DNA of 64,000 bases, from contig CAMZMU010000041.1 in the NCBI GenBank assembly GCA_947311845.1, forward strand, positions 132,901,505-132,965,504, written 5' to 3'. Made by a program: the position numbers and the translations under genes. Within the stretch, counting starts at the first letter, position 1; every line of letters begins with the position of its first letter. The notes beneath the pieces were generated by a model that saw only the letters and a list, made by a program, of their open reading frames with translations, did no database searches and was not told the origin of the DNA. Source of the stretch: Poa pratensis. Its lineage: Eukaryota > Streptophyta > Magnoliopsida > Poales > Poaceae. Below, one piece after another: positions 1 to 10,600 of the stretch.

Positions 1-2562
1 ATACACGGCGCAATAGCTCTAATGGCGGTGCCGCGGAGCAGGAGATTCCATGGCGCATGTCCGCTAATAAATGAAAGAAAGCTTCCCCATACAGCGAGCT
101 GACTGCCGTCCGCGAAGAACTCGGCGGATTTGGCAGCGCAGTGAAAGATATATGATTTGGGGGATTTGCTAGCCGAGCTGCCATCTCATGACCCACGGCA
201 AGCTGTAGGTTTATCCACTCTAGAACCCTAAACCTTTGCATGTCTCTCGCATTAGATGAGAAACGGTGGTCTTCTTATGGCCATGTAATCGCAGATGTAA
301 AGTTCTAAGTAGAGAGATTTGATTTCAGCTTAGGATTGCCAATTGTTTGGTGCAGTTTTGGTCAGATGAGGTGGTCGATTTTGCAAGAGATATTTGCCGA
401 TTTGCTGCTGTCGAGTATGGCTCTTTAAAGCTACCTATTACAAAGCTAGCTAGCCTGGTACGTAGTTCAAAGTCAAATGCTGCTAACGATGCAACTCCAC
501 TACGTTGCTAGCCAGACAAGTAAGTGAAGTCACCTCCAATATTCTCATGTTTAGAAGATATTACGGAGCTATAGATATATGTCAATATATGTATCCCTGA
601 AGGAGAAACTTACTCTCACTGCTAGACCCATATTCTCTGATGCTAAAGCTAGCATGCAGGAGCATTTTTTCTGCTAACAAGGGTACCTGCTATGAGCTTA
701 CTTAGAATTGATACATGGTGTGATCTACTTCGGATTTCTCTTCATGTTCCCGATTTTTTGGTGCAGATCTGATTATATGAAGATATAAATCATGACATAA
801 GCTTGCTAAGTGAAGATGTACAATCCGGTTGAAAGTCAATTTGATATTCAGCTTTACATGCCTAATTGTTTGGATTAGATTTGATGGGCTTCATAAGATG
901 ATTTAGGGACAGACTGGCAGTGCATAGTTGAGCTGCCGAAGCTCATGACCTATTTGTGTAAGTATTTCTTTAGCTGACCGCCATCCGCGAAGAACTCCAC
1001 CAGCCTGAGCTTAGCTAGCAAGGAAAGCGAATTTGGTGCCGTTCTGGCCTCCCTTGATGGTATACATGGCTCTCCAGAATTTCTCCTCCCGGAGAATGAA
1101 TCTTAAATTCAAGTAATTGGTTCACTTGCATTGCCTGTCCATCGCGAACATTATCACATTCTGCTTGCTCCTGGCTGCCATCTAAGGTGAAGTTGGAGTA
1201 CGAACTCCGAACGCCAATTATGGACTCAGCTGTTCTGCAGTTAGTACCTGATGATTTGGAGTCGACATACATATAGATGAATTCTACTTTGAGGCGAACG
1301 TTTTTTTAGATAAAAGGCTTTTAGAGTAGGTTGCAGCCAACAAAGACTTGACCAGCTGCAGGAATTCTACGTGTAACTTGATGGGTTGTTAGATTATATT
1401 TTGTATATTCTGTTATTGTACAATCGGTCAACTAATGATGCCATTTGATTTACTAACAATTTTTTTTCCTTGGTATATATGTTACACAAAAAAAATCCTT
1501 GCTCGCAGATTTCTGAATGATCATAAAATTGCAGATGCTTCTGCTTGAATCCTCAGCTCAGCCTGTGTTTATATATTTTATCAGGTGTAAGATATTTTCG
1601 GGTAATGGGTTGTGGAATACATCACGATATAACTTCAGCCAAATCTTCATTGGAGGATGTCAGGTAACTTTTGCTTCTTGCCTTTTTCTGTTTGCTCAAA
1701 ACAATATATGTTGTTCGTCCATCTTTAGTTAAGAAATTATATAGATGTTTGTCGTCCGTAATCCGTAAAGGATCACAGGGAGAAAATATTGAGACATGTA
1801 CAAGGGCAAGATCGCTAAACAAAAACTACAATAGCAATTATATACAAGCCAAACGCATTGATCTGTATGCAACCTTGACAGTGTGAGAAATAAGAACCGT
1901 CTCCATTTCTTTAACAAAAAAGATTTATCATGTAGCAAAGATAGGATCTGTAAGCTAAAATATATAACCATTTTGCTCTTTAAAAAAAGCCGAGATCCAC
2001 GGTGCCGATGTCAACTGCTTCCCAGCATTATGGACAAAAAGAGCACTCAAAGTAAATAAGTGAGAGCAATTTTCCAAGACAGAAAAAACACGCATTATAC
2101 CCTAAGCCAAGGTGCCAGTTTCTATGCGACATCATGTAACGATTATTTAACCTATCAACCAATACCGAGCAAGTAAAAACCTTGATCTTAAGGGGGTCTT
2201 ACGGAGAGACGTTGGGGGCATTTGGAGAGATCATGGGACGACCATTGACTATTGTAAGATCTGAAGTGAGGAATTTGGAGGGGACGAGCAGGATGACAAT
2301 CAGATATGACAGTTGACAATAGTTTTGTCCGGTTGCTAATAGTCACATACTGTTAGCTAAATCAATTTTGACCAAGTTACTAGCCTAAAACAAAAATTCA
2401 TTTGGGCTCCACCATGTACAGATTAATATTTAAAGATGCATGAACTAACCAATATGATTTAGAATCTTCATCTTGGGTGGTTATATGGTTTTAGCTTATA
2501 CCAAAGGCAATATGAACAAGAAAACATACACTTAATATTAAGATCCAAAATAATGGTGCTAG
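1..2562. other. AT-rich stretch without a recognised gene
   Basis: No gene is recognised. Two short stretches resemble exon remnants. On the minus strand, 1011-1121 is open for about 36 codons, includes the reading FWRAMYTIKGGQNGTKF and ends in TAA. On the plus strand, about 1585-1662 is open and is followed by a GT donor-like site. A motif reading EFFADG on the minus strand occurs near 120 and again near 990, which suggests a small internal duplication. Because a Helitron-like 3' end closes this stretch, it may be Helitron cargo made of captured gene pieces. That is inference only. Confidence 0.3.
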
Positions 2563-2591
2563 CCGCGCAATTGTGCGGGTCACCCAGCTAG
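2563..2591 (+). mobile_element. Helitron-type 3' terminus
   Basis: A short GC-rich hairpin (arms CCGCGCA and TGTGCGG around a two-base TT loop, with one G-T wobble) lies at 2563-2578. It is followed 9 bases later by CTAG at 2588-2591 and then a T. Helitrons end in CTRR with a hairpin about 10 bases upstream and insert between A and T, so the arrangement fits a plus-strand Helitron whose body lies to the left. I could not identify the 5' TC end or a Rep/helicase ORF, so it would be non-autonomous or would start outside the window. Confidence 0.5.
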
Positions 2592-2630
2592 TTCTTTGTG
2601 AAAAGAAGATGCAGGAGAAACTATGCTTAC

Positions 2631-2769
2631 CTTGAGCGTGTAGCACTGCAGCGTGGAATGCCTCGGATAGCAATTTCATTTTCAGTAAATAAGATGCCAC
2701 GTAGACAAGTCTGATGACATAATAACAAAGTACTAATGTTATGAGAAGAGAGACATAGAAAGTCACCAT
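2631..2769 (-). pseudogene. possible exon fragment with hydrophobic N-terminus
   Basis: The reading frame opens with ATG at 2769, encodes two hydrophobic stretches (LLITLVLCYYVIRLVYVA) followed by KLLSEAFHAAVLHAQ, and meets a good donor site (CAAG then GTAAGC) at 2630. No downstream exon was found, and a Helitron-like end lies 40 bases beyond the donor. It could be a remnant of a small membrane protein gene or chance; the family is not recognised. Confidence 0.22.
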
Positions 2770-2785
2770 AAGCGCATCAGAGCAT

Positions 2786-3687
2786 CTTCACGGGCGCTCC
2801 CAATAGGCTATTGCACGCGATGGCACGAAATGCTCACTCACCGACGCTTCCAATATCTCAAAAGTTGTCGGACGGACCCAATACTGCGTCCGGCAACCCC
2901 ACTTCGCCCTATGTTTATAGGGAGTTAACCGGGAGCGCCGGCAATTCATGGCAACACTGCCACGTCAGATAGAAGGGCGGGCCTGATACGCCAGCGACAC
3001 AATGATGGTCAGCGTAATTTATTGCGACGGTGAGCGGTTTCCTCTAACGCGGGGACGCGTCGCGCCTCCTCTTCCCGACGCGCATCGCCGGAGTTACTGT
3101 GCCTCGGGAACCGGCACCGACGTTAATGGACACCCCTCGCGTTCCCGCGCTTCACCTCCCCGACGTCCTTATAAGCGCGCACGGCACTCCCCGTGGCCTC
3201 CACCGGCGCTCATTTTCTCTTCTCTCCCCTTACTCTCCAGTCCACCACCTGCGAGCAGCGATGGCGCACAACGACGAAGCCATGAGGGTACAAGGCCGGC
3301 GTAGTTAAACAGGGAGTCGCCCCGCCGCTGGTGGGTCGACCGTGCGCTCTATGACATGATGGCCCAGTACGGGTACACCCGCCGCCCAAGCAGCAGGTGC
3401 CCTGGGTGACGCCGACGCCGATTCCGGCGCACACCTCCTAGTGCGGCTCCTCCAGTGCGCTCGATGATGACGTCGACACCAACGCTCCTCGTCCCCAAGC
3501 CGGAGGCCGGCTCCTAGCGCAGGCCGCCACCTCCCGTGAAGATCAAGACGGAGGCGCCTTGGTCAGTGCTGCCGCGAAGGACAGGCGGATGCAGGGTGAC
3601 CATCCGTGATTTTGGCCCAGCCAAGGTTAAGGCCGAGCCGGAGGTGGCGCCCTGCGGAAAGAAGCGCGCCGCTAGCCTGAGCCGCCG
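2786..3687 (+). pseudogene. broken GC-rich gene-like segment, function unknown
   Basis: From 2786 the sequence begins with GAGCATCTTCACGGGCGC, a motif like the ends of grass DNA transposons, and becomes GC-rich. A possible start is ATG at 3261 (MAHNDEAMRVQG), but the frame stops within 20 codons. Further coding-like pieces follow in other frames: ALYDMMAQYGYTRRP near 3335-3390, and KIKTEAPWSVLPRR onward from 3536 to about 3687. The last piece joins abruptly to CACTA coding sequence on the opposite strand at 3688. I know this kind of ORF only as unnamed grass repeat proteins and assign no function. The matching right-hand part may be the ORF at 12335-13048. Confidence 0.35.
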
Positions 3688-4386
3688 CATCTTGCTAAGA
3701 GTCCACTCCTTGACTTTATCCTTCCTCCTCTGTGGGAGATTTGCCGGTAGGCTGAAATAACCCAATATCGACTCCCAAAGGGTTTCTTTAATTGTGTCCT
3801 CGACATATTTTGCGCCAATGTTTTTTTTCTTCGGCTCATTCCATTCTGCAACGGTGATCGGGACCATGTCCCTTACAAGAAATCCGCATTGAGCTATGTA
3901 TTTAGTGGAGATTCCATCGGGTTTCTCCGGTTTGCCTTTTATGCTAACTTCGTCGATCGACAACTTTGCACCATCCGGCAGCTTTAACCCTTGGGCTGGG
4001 CCTCGTTTACGGATTGTCGACGTAGATCCAGAGGGCTGAAAGAAAAATGTTTCGTTAATAAGTGCGCATATAAACCAATTAATGCATCTAGCTAGTGATC
4101 AACAAGACTTAATATATACCTTGCCGGAGTTCTCTACGGAGTTTTCTAACGGCACTTCTTCTTCGTCGTCGTCTCTGAAGTTTTGTAACTCAAGTCCCTC
4201 ACCGGAGTCGTTCAAGCATTTCGCGCTGAAATCTTCGCCGTCTTCTTCGTCGGACTCTTCTCCATCGGAATTGGGTCCAAGGGTCTTATCAAATATAAGT
4301 GCTTGAAAGCGTTCTTCTTTCTCCAAGTCTCGGATGAAGTCCGGGGCGTCGATGATGGGGGCATCGTCCTCCATAGCTCAATGTCA
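3688..4386 (-). pseudogene. CACTA second-gene protein, 3'-truncated
   Basis: Coding starts at ATG 4374 with an acidic N-terminus (MEDDAPIIDAPDFIRDLEKE) rich in D and E. Exon 1 ends at 4120 with the donor AAG|GTATAT. The acceptor TTTCAG lies at 4036-4041, and coding resumes at 4035 and reads through RKRGPAQGLKLPDG, then VPITVAEWNEP, then DKVKEWTLSKM. The second half matches the conserved plant transposase region (Ptta/En/Spm type) found in the second gene of CACTA elements, thought to bind subterminal repeats. At 3688 the homology stops in mid-domain and unrelated GC-rich sequence begins, so the C-terminus is lost. An upstream 5'-UTR intron is listed separately. The two visible exons contain no internal stop. 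Confidence 0.7.
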
Positions 4387-5059
4387 CTGCAAATTTGTAA
4401 TTCAAACTTAGCTAAAATGACTTAGCAAAATTTTCAAACTTAGCTAAAATTTCAAACTTTGGTACTAAAATTTTCTAAGTTAGCAATATTTCAAACTTAG
4501 CAATATTTCGAACTTATCTAAATGACTTAGCAATATTTTCAAAAAATTTCTAATAAGTAAAACTAGCCGGAGTTTTCTAATAAGTAAAACTACACTAAAA
4601 AAGCCGGAGTTTTCTAATAAGTAATACTACACTAAAAATTAAAACTACACTAAAAAGGCCGGAGTTTTCTAATAAGTAAAACTACACTAAAAAAATTATA
4701 ACTTTGCTACATTTTCAAATTTTCTAACTTTGCAAAAATATATTAACTTTGCTACACTAAAACTTTCAAATATTAACAGTTTTCTAATATTTCAAATTTT
4801 CTAACTTTGCTACACTAAAACTACACTAAATTTCTAACTCAACTAATATTAACATGTCAACTAAAATTCAAAAAAAATGAACACTACTACTAAAATGAAC
4901 ACTACTACTAAAATTTTCTAACTTTGATACATTTCTAACTCAACTTAAATTTACTCAACCTAAACATCACTACTAAATAACAGTACTAAAAACAAAAAAA
5001 ATTAACACTACTAATTAATCTAAAGAATAGTACTGAAAAAAAAATGAAAAAAAACTAAC
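4387..5059 (-). other. AT-rich 5'-UTR intron of the CACTA second gene
   Basis: A donor (CCAAG|GTTAG) at 5059 follows the GC-rich leader and an acceptor (TTTGCAG) at 4387 lies 12 bases before the ATG at 4374, giving a 673-base intron. It is extremely AT-rich and full of short repeats such as ACTACACTAAAA. The splice sites are read by eye only. Confidence 0.5.
4565..4700. repeat. short tandem repeat in CACTA intron
   Basis: The unit CCGGAGTTTTCTAATAAGTA followed by an ACTACACTAAAAA tail recurs about three times here in imperfect copies of roughly 45-60 bases. It lies inside the AT-rich intron. Confidence 0.75.
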
Positions 5060-5421
5060 CTTGGAGGCCGGCCGGAGCAGGGTGGATGCCACGCCGGAGC
5101 AGGGGCGGCGGAGGTTGACGCGGCGAGGTGGCGCAGCCGCCGGCCGGAGCAGGGTCGCGTCGAGGAGGAGACGCCGCGCGTGGCGGTGCGGTCGACGGCG
5201 TGGATGGCGGCGTGGTTACAGGGCGCGGCGGAGGGCGGCGTCGGGGCTGGGCGCGCGGGGGCCGGGCCGCGTGGTGGAGTGCGGCGGAGCTGTTGACGGC
5301 GTGGAGGGGCTCGGTGGAGGGCGTCCGCGGCGGAGGGAGGCGACGGGCACGGCTGGCCGGAGCAGAGGAGCGCGGAGAAGACGACGATGTGGGAACGAAT
5401 CGCCGTGGCTATGTTTAAACT
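5060..5421 (-). other. GC-rich leader of the CACTA second gene
   Basis: This stretch lies between the subterminal palindrome and the intron donor at 5059. It is GC-rich and reads openly in several frames on both strands, which reflects composition rather than coding. Its place between the subterminal repeats and the first coding exon suggests a 5'-UTR exon and promoter-proximal region. Confidence 0.4.
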
Positions 5422-5523
5422 GCCCAAAATTGACCTTTAGTACCGGTTGTGTTATACAACCGGTACTAAAGGGCTTTAGTACCGGTTGTATAACACAACC
5501 GGTACTAAAGGTCAATTTTGGGC
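5422..5523. repeat. 102-base near-perfect palindrome, CACTA subterminal
   Basis: Two head-to-head hairpins (5434-5472 and 5474-5510), each built from TTTAGTACCGGTTGT and its complement, lie inside longer outer arms (GCCCAAAATTGACC and its complement). The whole block is self-complementary around 5472/5473 with 51-base arms. The only mismatch I found is at the centre. A third hairpin follows at 5552-5591. Confidence 0.85.
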
Positions 5524-5551
5524 CGCGCAAAAATTCGCGCGCGAAGCCCAA

Positions 5552-5591
5552 CCCTTTAGTACCGGTTGTATTATACAACCGGTACTAATGG
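5552..5591. repeat. CACTA subterminal hairpin
   Basis: CCCTTTAGTACCGGTTGTA is followed by its near-complement. It is the same motif family as the palindrome at 5422-5523 and the hairpins at 12130-12258. Confidence 0.8.
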
Positions 5592-5617
5592 GCCTTTTAT
5601 TTGTTTTTTATTTTCTG

Positions 5618-5700
5618 TTTTTTCTATTTGGTTTCTGTTTTGTTTTTTCTATTTGGTTTCTGTTTTGTTTTTTCTATTTGGTTTCTATTTTATTTTTTTC
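5618..5700. repeat. T-rich 25-base tandem repeat
   Basis: The unit TTTCTATTTGGTTTCTGTTT (about 25 bases with its T run) is repeated about three times, the last copy altered. From 5701 to about 6060 the sequence stays T-rich with repeated AACACCAACGACGTCAATT phrases and no coding capacity was seen. Confidence 0.7.
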
Positions 5701-6059
5701 TCTAGTTTCTTTTTATTTTATATCTATGTAATTTAATTGTCTTAAAATATTTAATAATTATCTATTTATTTTAGAAACATCGTTAACACCAACGACGTCA
5801 ATTCTCTAGTTTCTTTTTTCTTTCTTATATTTCCTATTTTTTATATCTATTTAGAATGGACCCGAGCTACGTCAATTCTCTATATCTATTTTCTTTCTTA
5901 TGTTTCCTATATTTTATATCTATTTAACACCAACGACGTCAATTATCAATCTATTTGTTTTCTATAAAAATGGAGCCGAGCTATGTAACTGGATTAAATA
6001 AAGATGTTTGAATATGAATTTGAATAACTTGTGCATACTTTTGAATCTGACAAAAACGG

Positions 6060-6171
6060 ACCACACAGTTACATAAAAGGATATATTATTACACATCACT
6101 AACAGTTACATAAAAGGATACATTATTACACATCACTAACAGTTACATTACTACATAAACGGACCACACAG
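6060..6171. repeat. repeated tail sequence GTTACATAAAAGGATA
   Basis: The phrase GTTACATAAAAGGATA, followed by ATTATTACACATCACTAACA, occurs two to three times directly downstream (minus strand) of the acidic ORF at 6172. A close copy lies at 7625-7670, directly downstream of the transposase stop. The shared tail indicates that the two coding units descend from related CACTA 3' regions. Confidence 0.65.
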
Positions 6172-6765
6172 TTACATAAAAGGATTAGGAGGAACGGCGG
6201 GAGGAGCCCTAGGATCCAACATCACCAACATTATTCTACATAAACGGACTTGCTGGCTCGAAGGCCGTAGGATTAGGGGGAACGGCGGGAGGAGCCAGCC
6301 CCGTGGGCGGCCGCCCGGTTCTCGCGCGCACGTTTGCGGCGGAGGGCAAGATCCATGGAGGATGAGTCTTTCAGCGCCCAATCCAGCTCGGAAGCCTCCT
6401 TCGCTTTGAGCTGGTAGGCAGTCTTGGCTCGCTGGACAGGGTAGTCGCGGACAGACTGGAAGGAGGCTTCCATGGCCTCCTGTATCTGCAACCCACAACC
6501 CTCTTCCCTGTCGTCGCTCCAGTCGAAGTCGTCGTCCTCCTCCTCCTCCGCGGGAGGAGCGGCGGCGCCTGGTGGAGGTTGCAGCGGCGCTAGGTGGAGG
6601 TGCGGCGGCACCTGGTGGAGCAGGAGGCCGGTAGGAGGGCATTCCTCTCCACGCCGGGCTCGTGGGCATACGGCATGATAGGCTCCCGCGGTAGCGCCCA
6701 AGCGCGCTCTGCCGAGCACGCTCGACCTCGTCCAGATGGCGCTGCGGCGGGCGTGGCGGATCCAT
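6172..6765 (-). pseudogene. acidic CACTA-associated ORF, frameshifted
   Basis: A probable start is ATG 6765 (MDPPRPPQRHLDEVERARQS), followed by a proline-rich stretch. The convincing coding signal then continues in another frame from about 6560 to 6273, with an acidic run (EEEEDDDFDWSDD), then EAMEASFQSVRDYPVQRAK and ASELDWALKDSS. At least one frameshift therefore separates the N-terminal and acidic parts. The ORF sits between CACTA subterminal repeats and a repeated 3' tail shared with the transposase unit, so it is probably an accessory gene of a CACTA element. I do not recognise a named domain. Confidence 0.5.
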
Positions 6766-6908
6766 CTCGTGGATACGATGCGTTCGTGGCTAGGAATGGT
6801 GGATTAGGGTTTACCCCATCGGCGACAATATATAAAGACCTTCAGGGCAGCGCTAGGGGAAGACACGTGGCTAGGGCAGCGCTGGGGGAGGACACGTGGC
6901 TCCGCAAA

Positions 6909-7210
6909 GCCCGACTTTAGTCCCGGTTGGTGTTACCAACCGGGACTAAAGAAGCACACGGATCGTGTGTTTCTTTCAAGAGTTTGTGAGACGTTGGATC
7001 AGGGGTGAGCCCGACTTTAGTCCCGGTTGGTGTTACAAACCGGGACTAAAGAAGCACACGGATCGTGTGTTTCTTTCAAGCGCTTGTGAGACGTTGGATC
7101 AGGGTGTGTTTCTTTTGAGGGATTGTAAGCTGTTGGATCAGCAGTATCACGACCAATTCGTGAGCCACATGACCCGGTTTGTGTTACCAACCGGGACTAA
7201 AGAAGCACAC
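6909..7210. repeat. CACTA subterminal tandem repeats with hairpins
   Basis: A unit of about 100 bases occurs at 6909-7008 and 7009-7105, with a degenerate third copy to 7210. Each unit holds a hairpin made of CTTTAGTCCCGGTTGG and its complement (6915-6951 and 7015-7051), followed by GAAGCACACGGATCGTGTGT and TTGTGAGACGTTGGATCAGG. The TCCCGG motif differs from the TACCGG motif of the flanking modules, which suggests a separate element. Confidence 0.8.
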
Positions 7211-7306
7211 GTACCCTATATATAGCCCCCCTCCCGGAATTCCAGCGTCACTCACTCACTCACACAAAACATTCCAGCGTCACTCGGAGAGGCATCTTTG
7301 GGCAAC

Positions 7307-7384
7307 CAGCGGCAAGACGTCTCTGATGATCTACAACCGTTCCTTGCCGGACGGTTGTAGATCATCAGAGACGTCTTACCGCTG
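7307..7384. repeat. 34-base inverted repeat with 10-base loop
   Basis: The arms 7307-7340 and 7351-7384 are complementary over 34 bases with a single mismatch (CAGCGGCAAG versus CAGCGGTAAG). The loop is TCCTTGCCGG. It lies between the subterminal repeats and the transposase 3' end and would fold into a long stable hairpin if transcribed. Confidence 0.9.
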
Positions 7385-7420
7385 CTTGGATCGAAGTGGC
7401 GCTCAAACACAAAACATTCG

Positions 7421-7498
7421 GGTTTCCTAGCTATGCCCGACACTGAATGCAACGACATTCGACCGTGAATCAGTGTCGGGCTGTAGCTAGGAGAAACC
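7421..7498. repeat. imperfect inverted repeat
   Basis: The arm 7421-7446 (GGTTTCCTAGCTATGCCCGA onward) pairs with 7470-7498 with a few mismatches and small bulges; the loop is about 23 bases. The phrase CAAACACAAAAC flanks it on both sides (7404, 7544) and appears inverted near 7500. Confidence 0.8.
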
Positions 7499-7677
7499 GT
7501 GTGTTTTGTTTCCTAGGTTACTCACTCATATATTCTACCTTGTGCTCAAACACAAAACATTGTGTTGGTAAAACTGCAGTTGATTGACATAGTGTTTAGA
7601 TCTCTCTTTTGAGTTTTCAGGACATAGTTACATAAAAGGTTTAATACATTATTACACATCAGTAACAACATCCCTAT

Positions 7678-10600
7678 CTAGTGTTCACTTTTTCTTCTTG
7701 TGTGTCCCTTTTTCTGATTGCGCCGTAGCCATGGACATTCTTCATCATTTAACACGATGCTTGGGTCAGTTTTCACTTTGAAGGGCGGAATTTCATCAAA
7801 CTTATTGTAATCTTCTGACATGTCTGTCTTGTCCTCCACTCCCACGATGTTTCTTTTTCCTGAAAGAACTATGTGGCGCTTTGGCTCATCGTATGATGTA
7901 CCGGCTTGCTTATCTTTTCTTTTTTTCGGTCTGGAAGACATGTCCTTCACATAGAAAACCTGAGCCACATCATTGGCTAGGACGAATGGCTCGGTGCGGT
8001 ACGCAAGATTCTTGAGATCCACTGTAGTCATTCCGTACCGCCGGTCTATCTCTACCCCGCTTGACAGGTTGACCCATTTGCACTGAAACAAAGGGATCTT
8101 AAAAGAAGGTCCATAGTCAAGTTCCCATATCTGCTGTATGCAACCATAATATGTGTCCTTTGTCCCATCGTCATTTGTTGCATCAAAGCGGACACCACTG
8201 TTTTGGTTAGTGCTCTTTTTGTCTTGGGTTTCCGTGTAAAATGTATTCCCATTTATCTCGTACCCTTGGAAAGTCAATATAGTCGAAGATGGTGACTTGG
8301 CCAACAAGTATAGCTCTTGTCCAACAGTGTGTTATTAATGAGATGTGTACGCAACCAACTGCCGAAAGTATCCACGTGTTTCCCTTTAATCCAGAAGTTA
8401 GTCTCCTCCGGGTATTGGGAGCGTAAAATATCCATGTGTTTCACGATATACGGAGCCACCAATCTGGAATTTTGTAGAACTGTGTAGTGTGCTTGAGTGA
8501 AAGAATGCCCGTCCATACATGTTGTTGCTTTCTTTCCTAGCGTGCCTTTTCCACGCAGTCTCCCCTCATGGCGCGATTGAGGAACACCGATCGGCTTAAG
8601 ATCAGGAATAAAGTCAACACAAAACTCAATGACCTCCTCTGTTCCATAGCCCTTGGACATGCTTCCTTCTGGCCTAGCACGGTTATGAACGTATTTCTTT
8701 AAGACTCCCATGAACCTCTCAAAGGGGAACATGTTGTAGAAATACAGGACCGAGAATGGAAATCTCTTCGACGAGGTGAACTATGAGGTGCGTCATAATA
8801 TTGAAGAAGGACGGTGGAAACACCAACTCGAAACTGACAAGACATTGGACCACACCAGTCTGTAAACTTGGTAGAGTTGCTGGATCGATTACCTTCTGAG
8901 AAATTGCATTCAGGAATGCACATAGCTTCATAATGGGTACTCGAACGTTTTCCGGTAGAAGCCCCCTCAATGCAACCGGAAGTAATTGTGTCATAATCAC
9001 GTGGCAGTCATGAGACTTCAGGTTTTGGAACTTTTTCTCTGCCATGTTTATTATTCCCTTTATATTCGACGAGTAGCCAGACGGGACCTTGATACTGCTC
9101 AGGACTTGAAAAAAGATCTCCTTCTCTTCTTTGGTAAGAGCGTAGCTGGCAGTACCTTGGTACTTCTCTGGATTCAGGTTGTCTCGTTCGTGCGTACTTT
9201 GCTGGTCCTGCCGTGCATCCGATGTATCTTTCGTCTTCCCATACACGCCTAAGAAGTTTAGCAGGTTCACGCAAAGATTTTTCGTCACGTGCATCACGTC
9301 GATTGCAGAGCGAACCTCTAGGATTTTCCAATAGGGTAAATCCCAAAATATAGATTTCTTTTTCCACAAGGGTACGCGCTTGTTAGCGTCTTTTGGAACA
9401 TTTAGACTGCCAGGACCCTTTCCAAATATTACTTCCAAATCCTTGACCATGCCATATATAACATCACCATCAGGGCGTGTAGGCTTCGTTCGGTTATCTG
9501 CCTCACCTTTGAAATGCTTGCCTGGATTTTTTACGGGATGCCTGTTTGGAAGAAATCGACGATGACCAAGGTACACATTCTTGTTACCTAAATATATACT
9601 GTCAGTCTTATCTAAACAGTGCGTGCATGCATTGTATCCCTTGTTTGACTGTCCTGAAATGTTACTAAGAGCAGGCCAATCATTGATGGTTACAAACAGC
9701 AACGCTCGTAGGCCAAATTCCTCCTGTTTGTACTCATCCCACACACGTACGCCTTCGTCAGACCACAACTGTAAAAGTTCGTCAACTAATGGCCTCAGAT
9801 ACACATCAATGTCGTTGCCGGGTTGCTTCGGGCCTTGGATAAGCACTGGCATCATAATATACTTTTGCTTCATGCACAACCAAGGGGAAGGTTATAGATA
9901 CATAGAGTCACGGGCCAGGTGCTATGACTGCTGCTCTGCTCCCCAAACGGATTCAAGCCATCTGTACTTAGACCAAACCTTAAGTTCCTTGCATCAGCTG
10001 CAAATTCCCGAAACGCACTGTCGATGTTTCTCCACTGAGACCCATCAGCGGGGTGTCTCATCATCTCGTCTTCCTTACGGTCTTCTTTGTGCCATCGCAA
10101 CAACTTGGCATGCTCTTTGTTTCGGAACAAACGTTTCAACCGTGGTATTATAGGAGCATACCACATCACCTTCGCGGGAACCCTCTTCCTGGGGCTCGGC
10201 TCGCCCTCAACATTACCTGGGTCATCTCGCCCGATCTTATACCGCAATGCACCGCATATCGGGCATGCATTCAAATTCTCGTACTTCTCACCGCGGTAGA
10301 GGATGCAGTCATTGATGCATGCATGTATCTTCTGCACCTCTAATCCTAGAGGGCAGACAATCTTCTTTGCTTCGTATGTATTGTGCGGCAATTAATTATT
10401 CCTTGGAAGACTCTTCTTAAATATTTGTAGCAACTCCTGAAATGTCTTGTCAGATATTCCATTCTTTGCCTTCCACTGCAGCAATTCCAGGGTGGTACCC
10501 AGCTTTTTCTGGCCATCTTCACAATTTGGGTACAACAATTTTTTGTGATCCTCTAACATGCGCTCCAGCTTCGACCACTCGTTTTCAGTTACGCAGTTCA

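Noticed and set aside
5020..5588. Overlapping long open readings on both strands (up to 175 codons)
   Set aside because: GC-rich leader plus subterminal palindromes lacks stops in many frames; no domain is visible and the splice signals place it in a 5'-UTR.
6909..7210. CRISPR-like spaced repeats
   Set aside because: The repeats are CACTA subterminal hairpins in a plant genome, with near-identical rather than unique intervening sequence.
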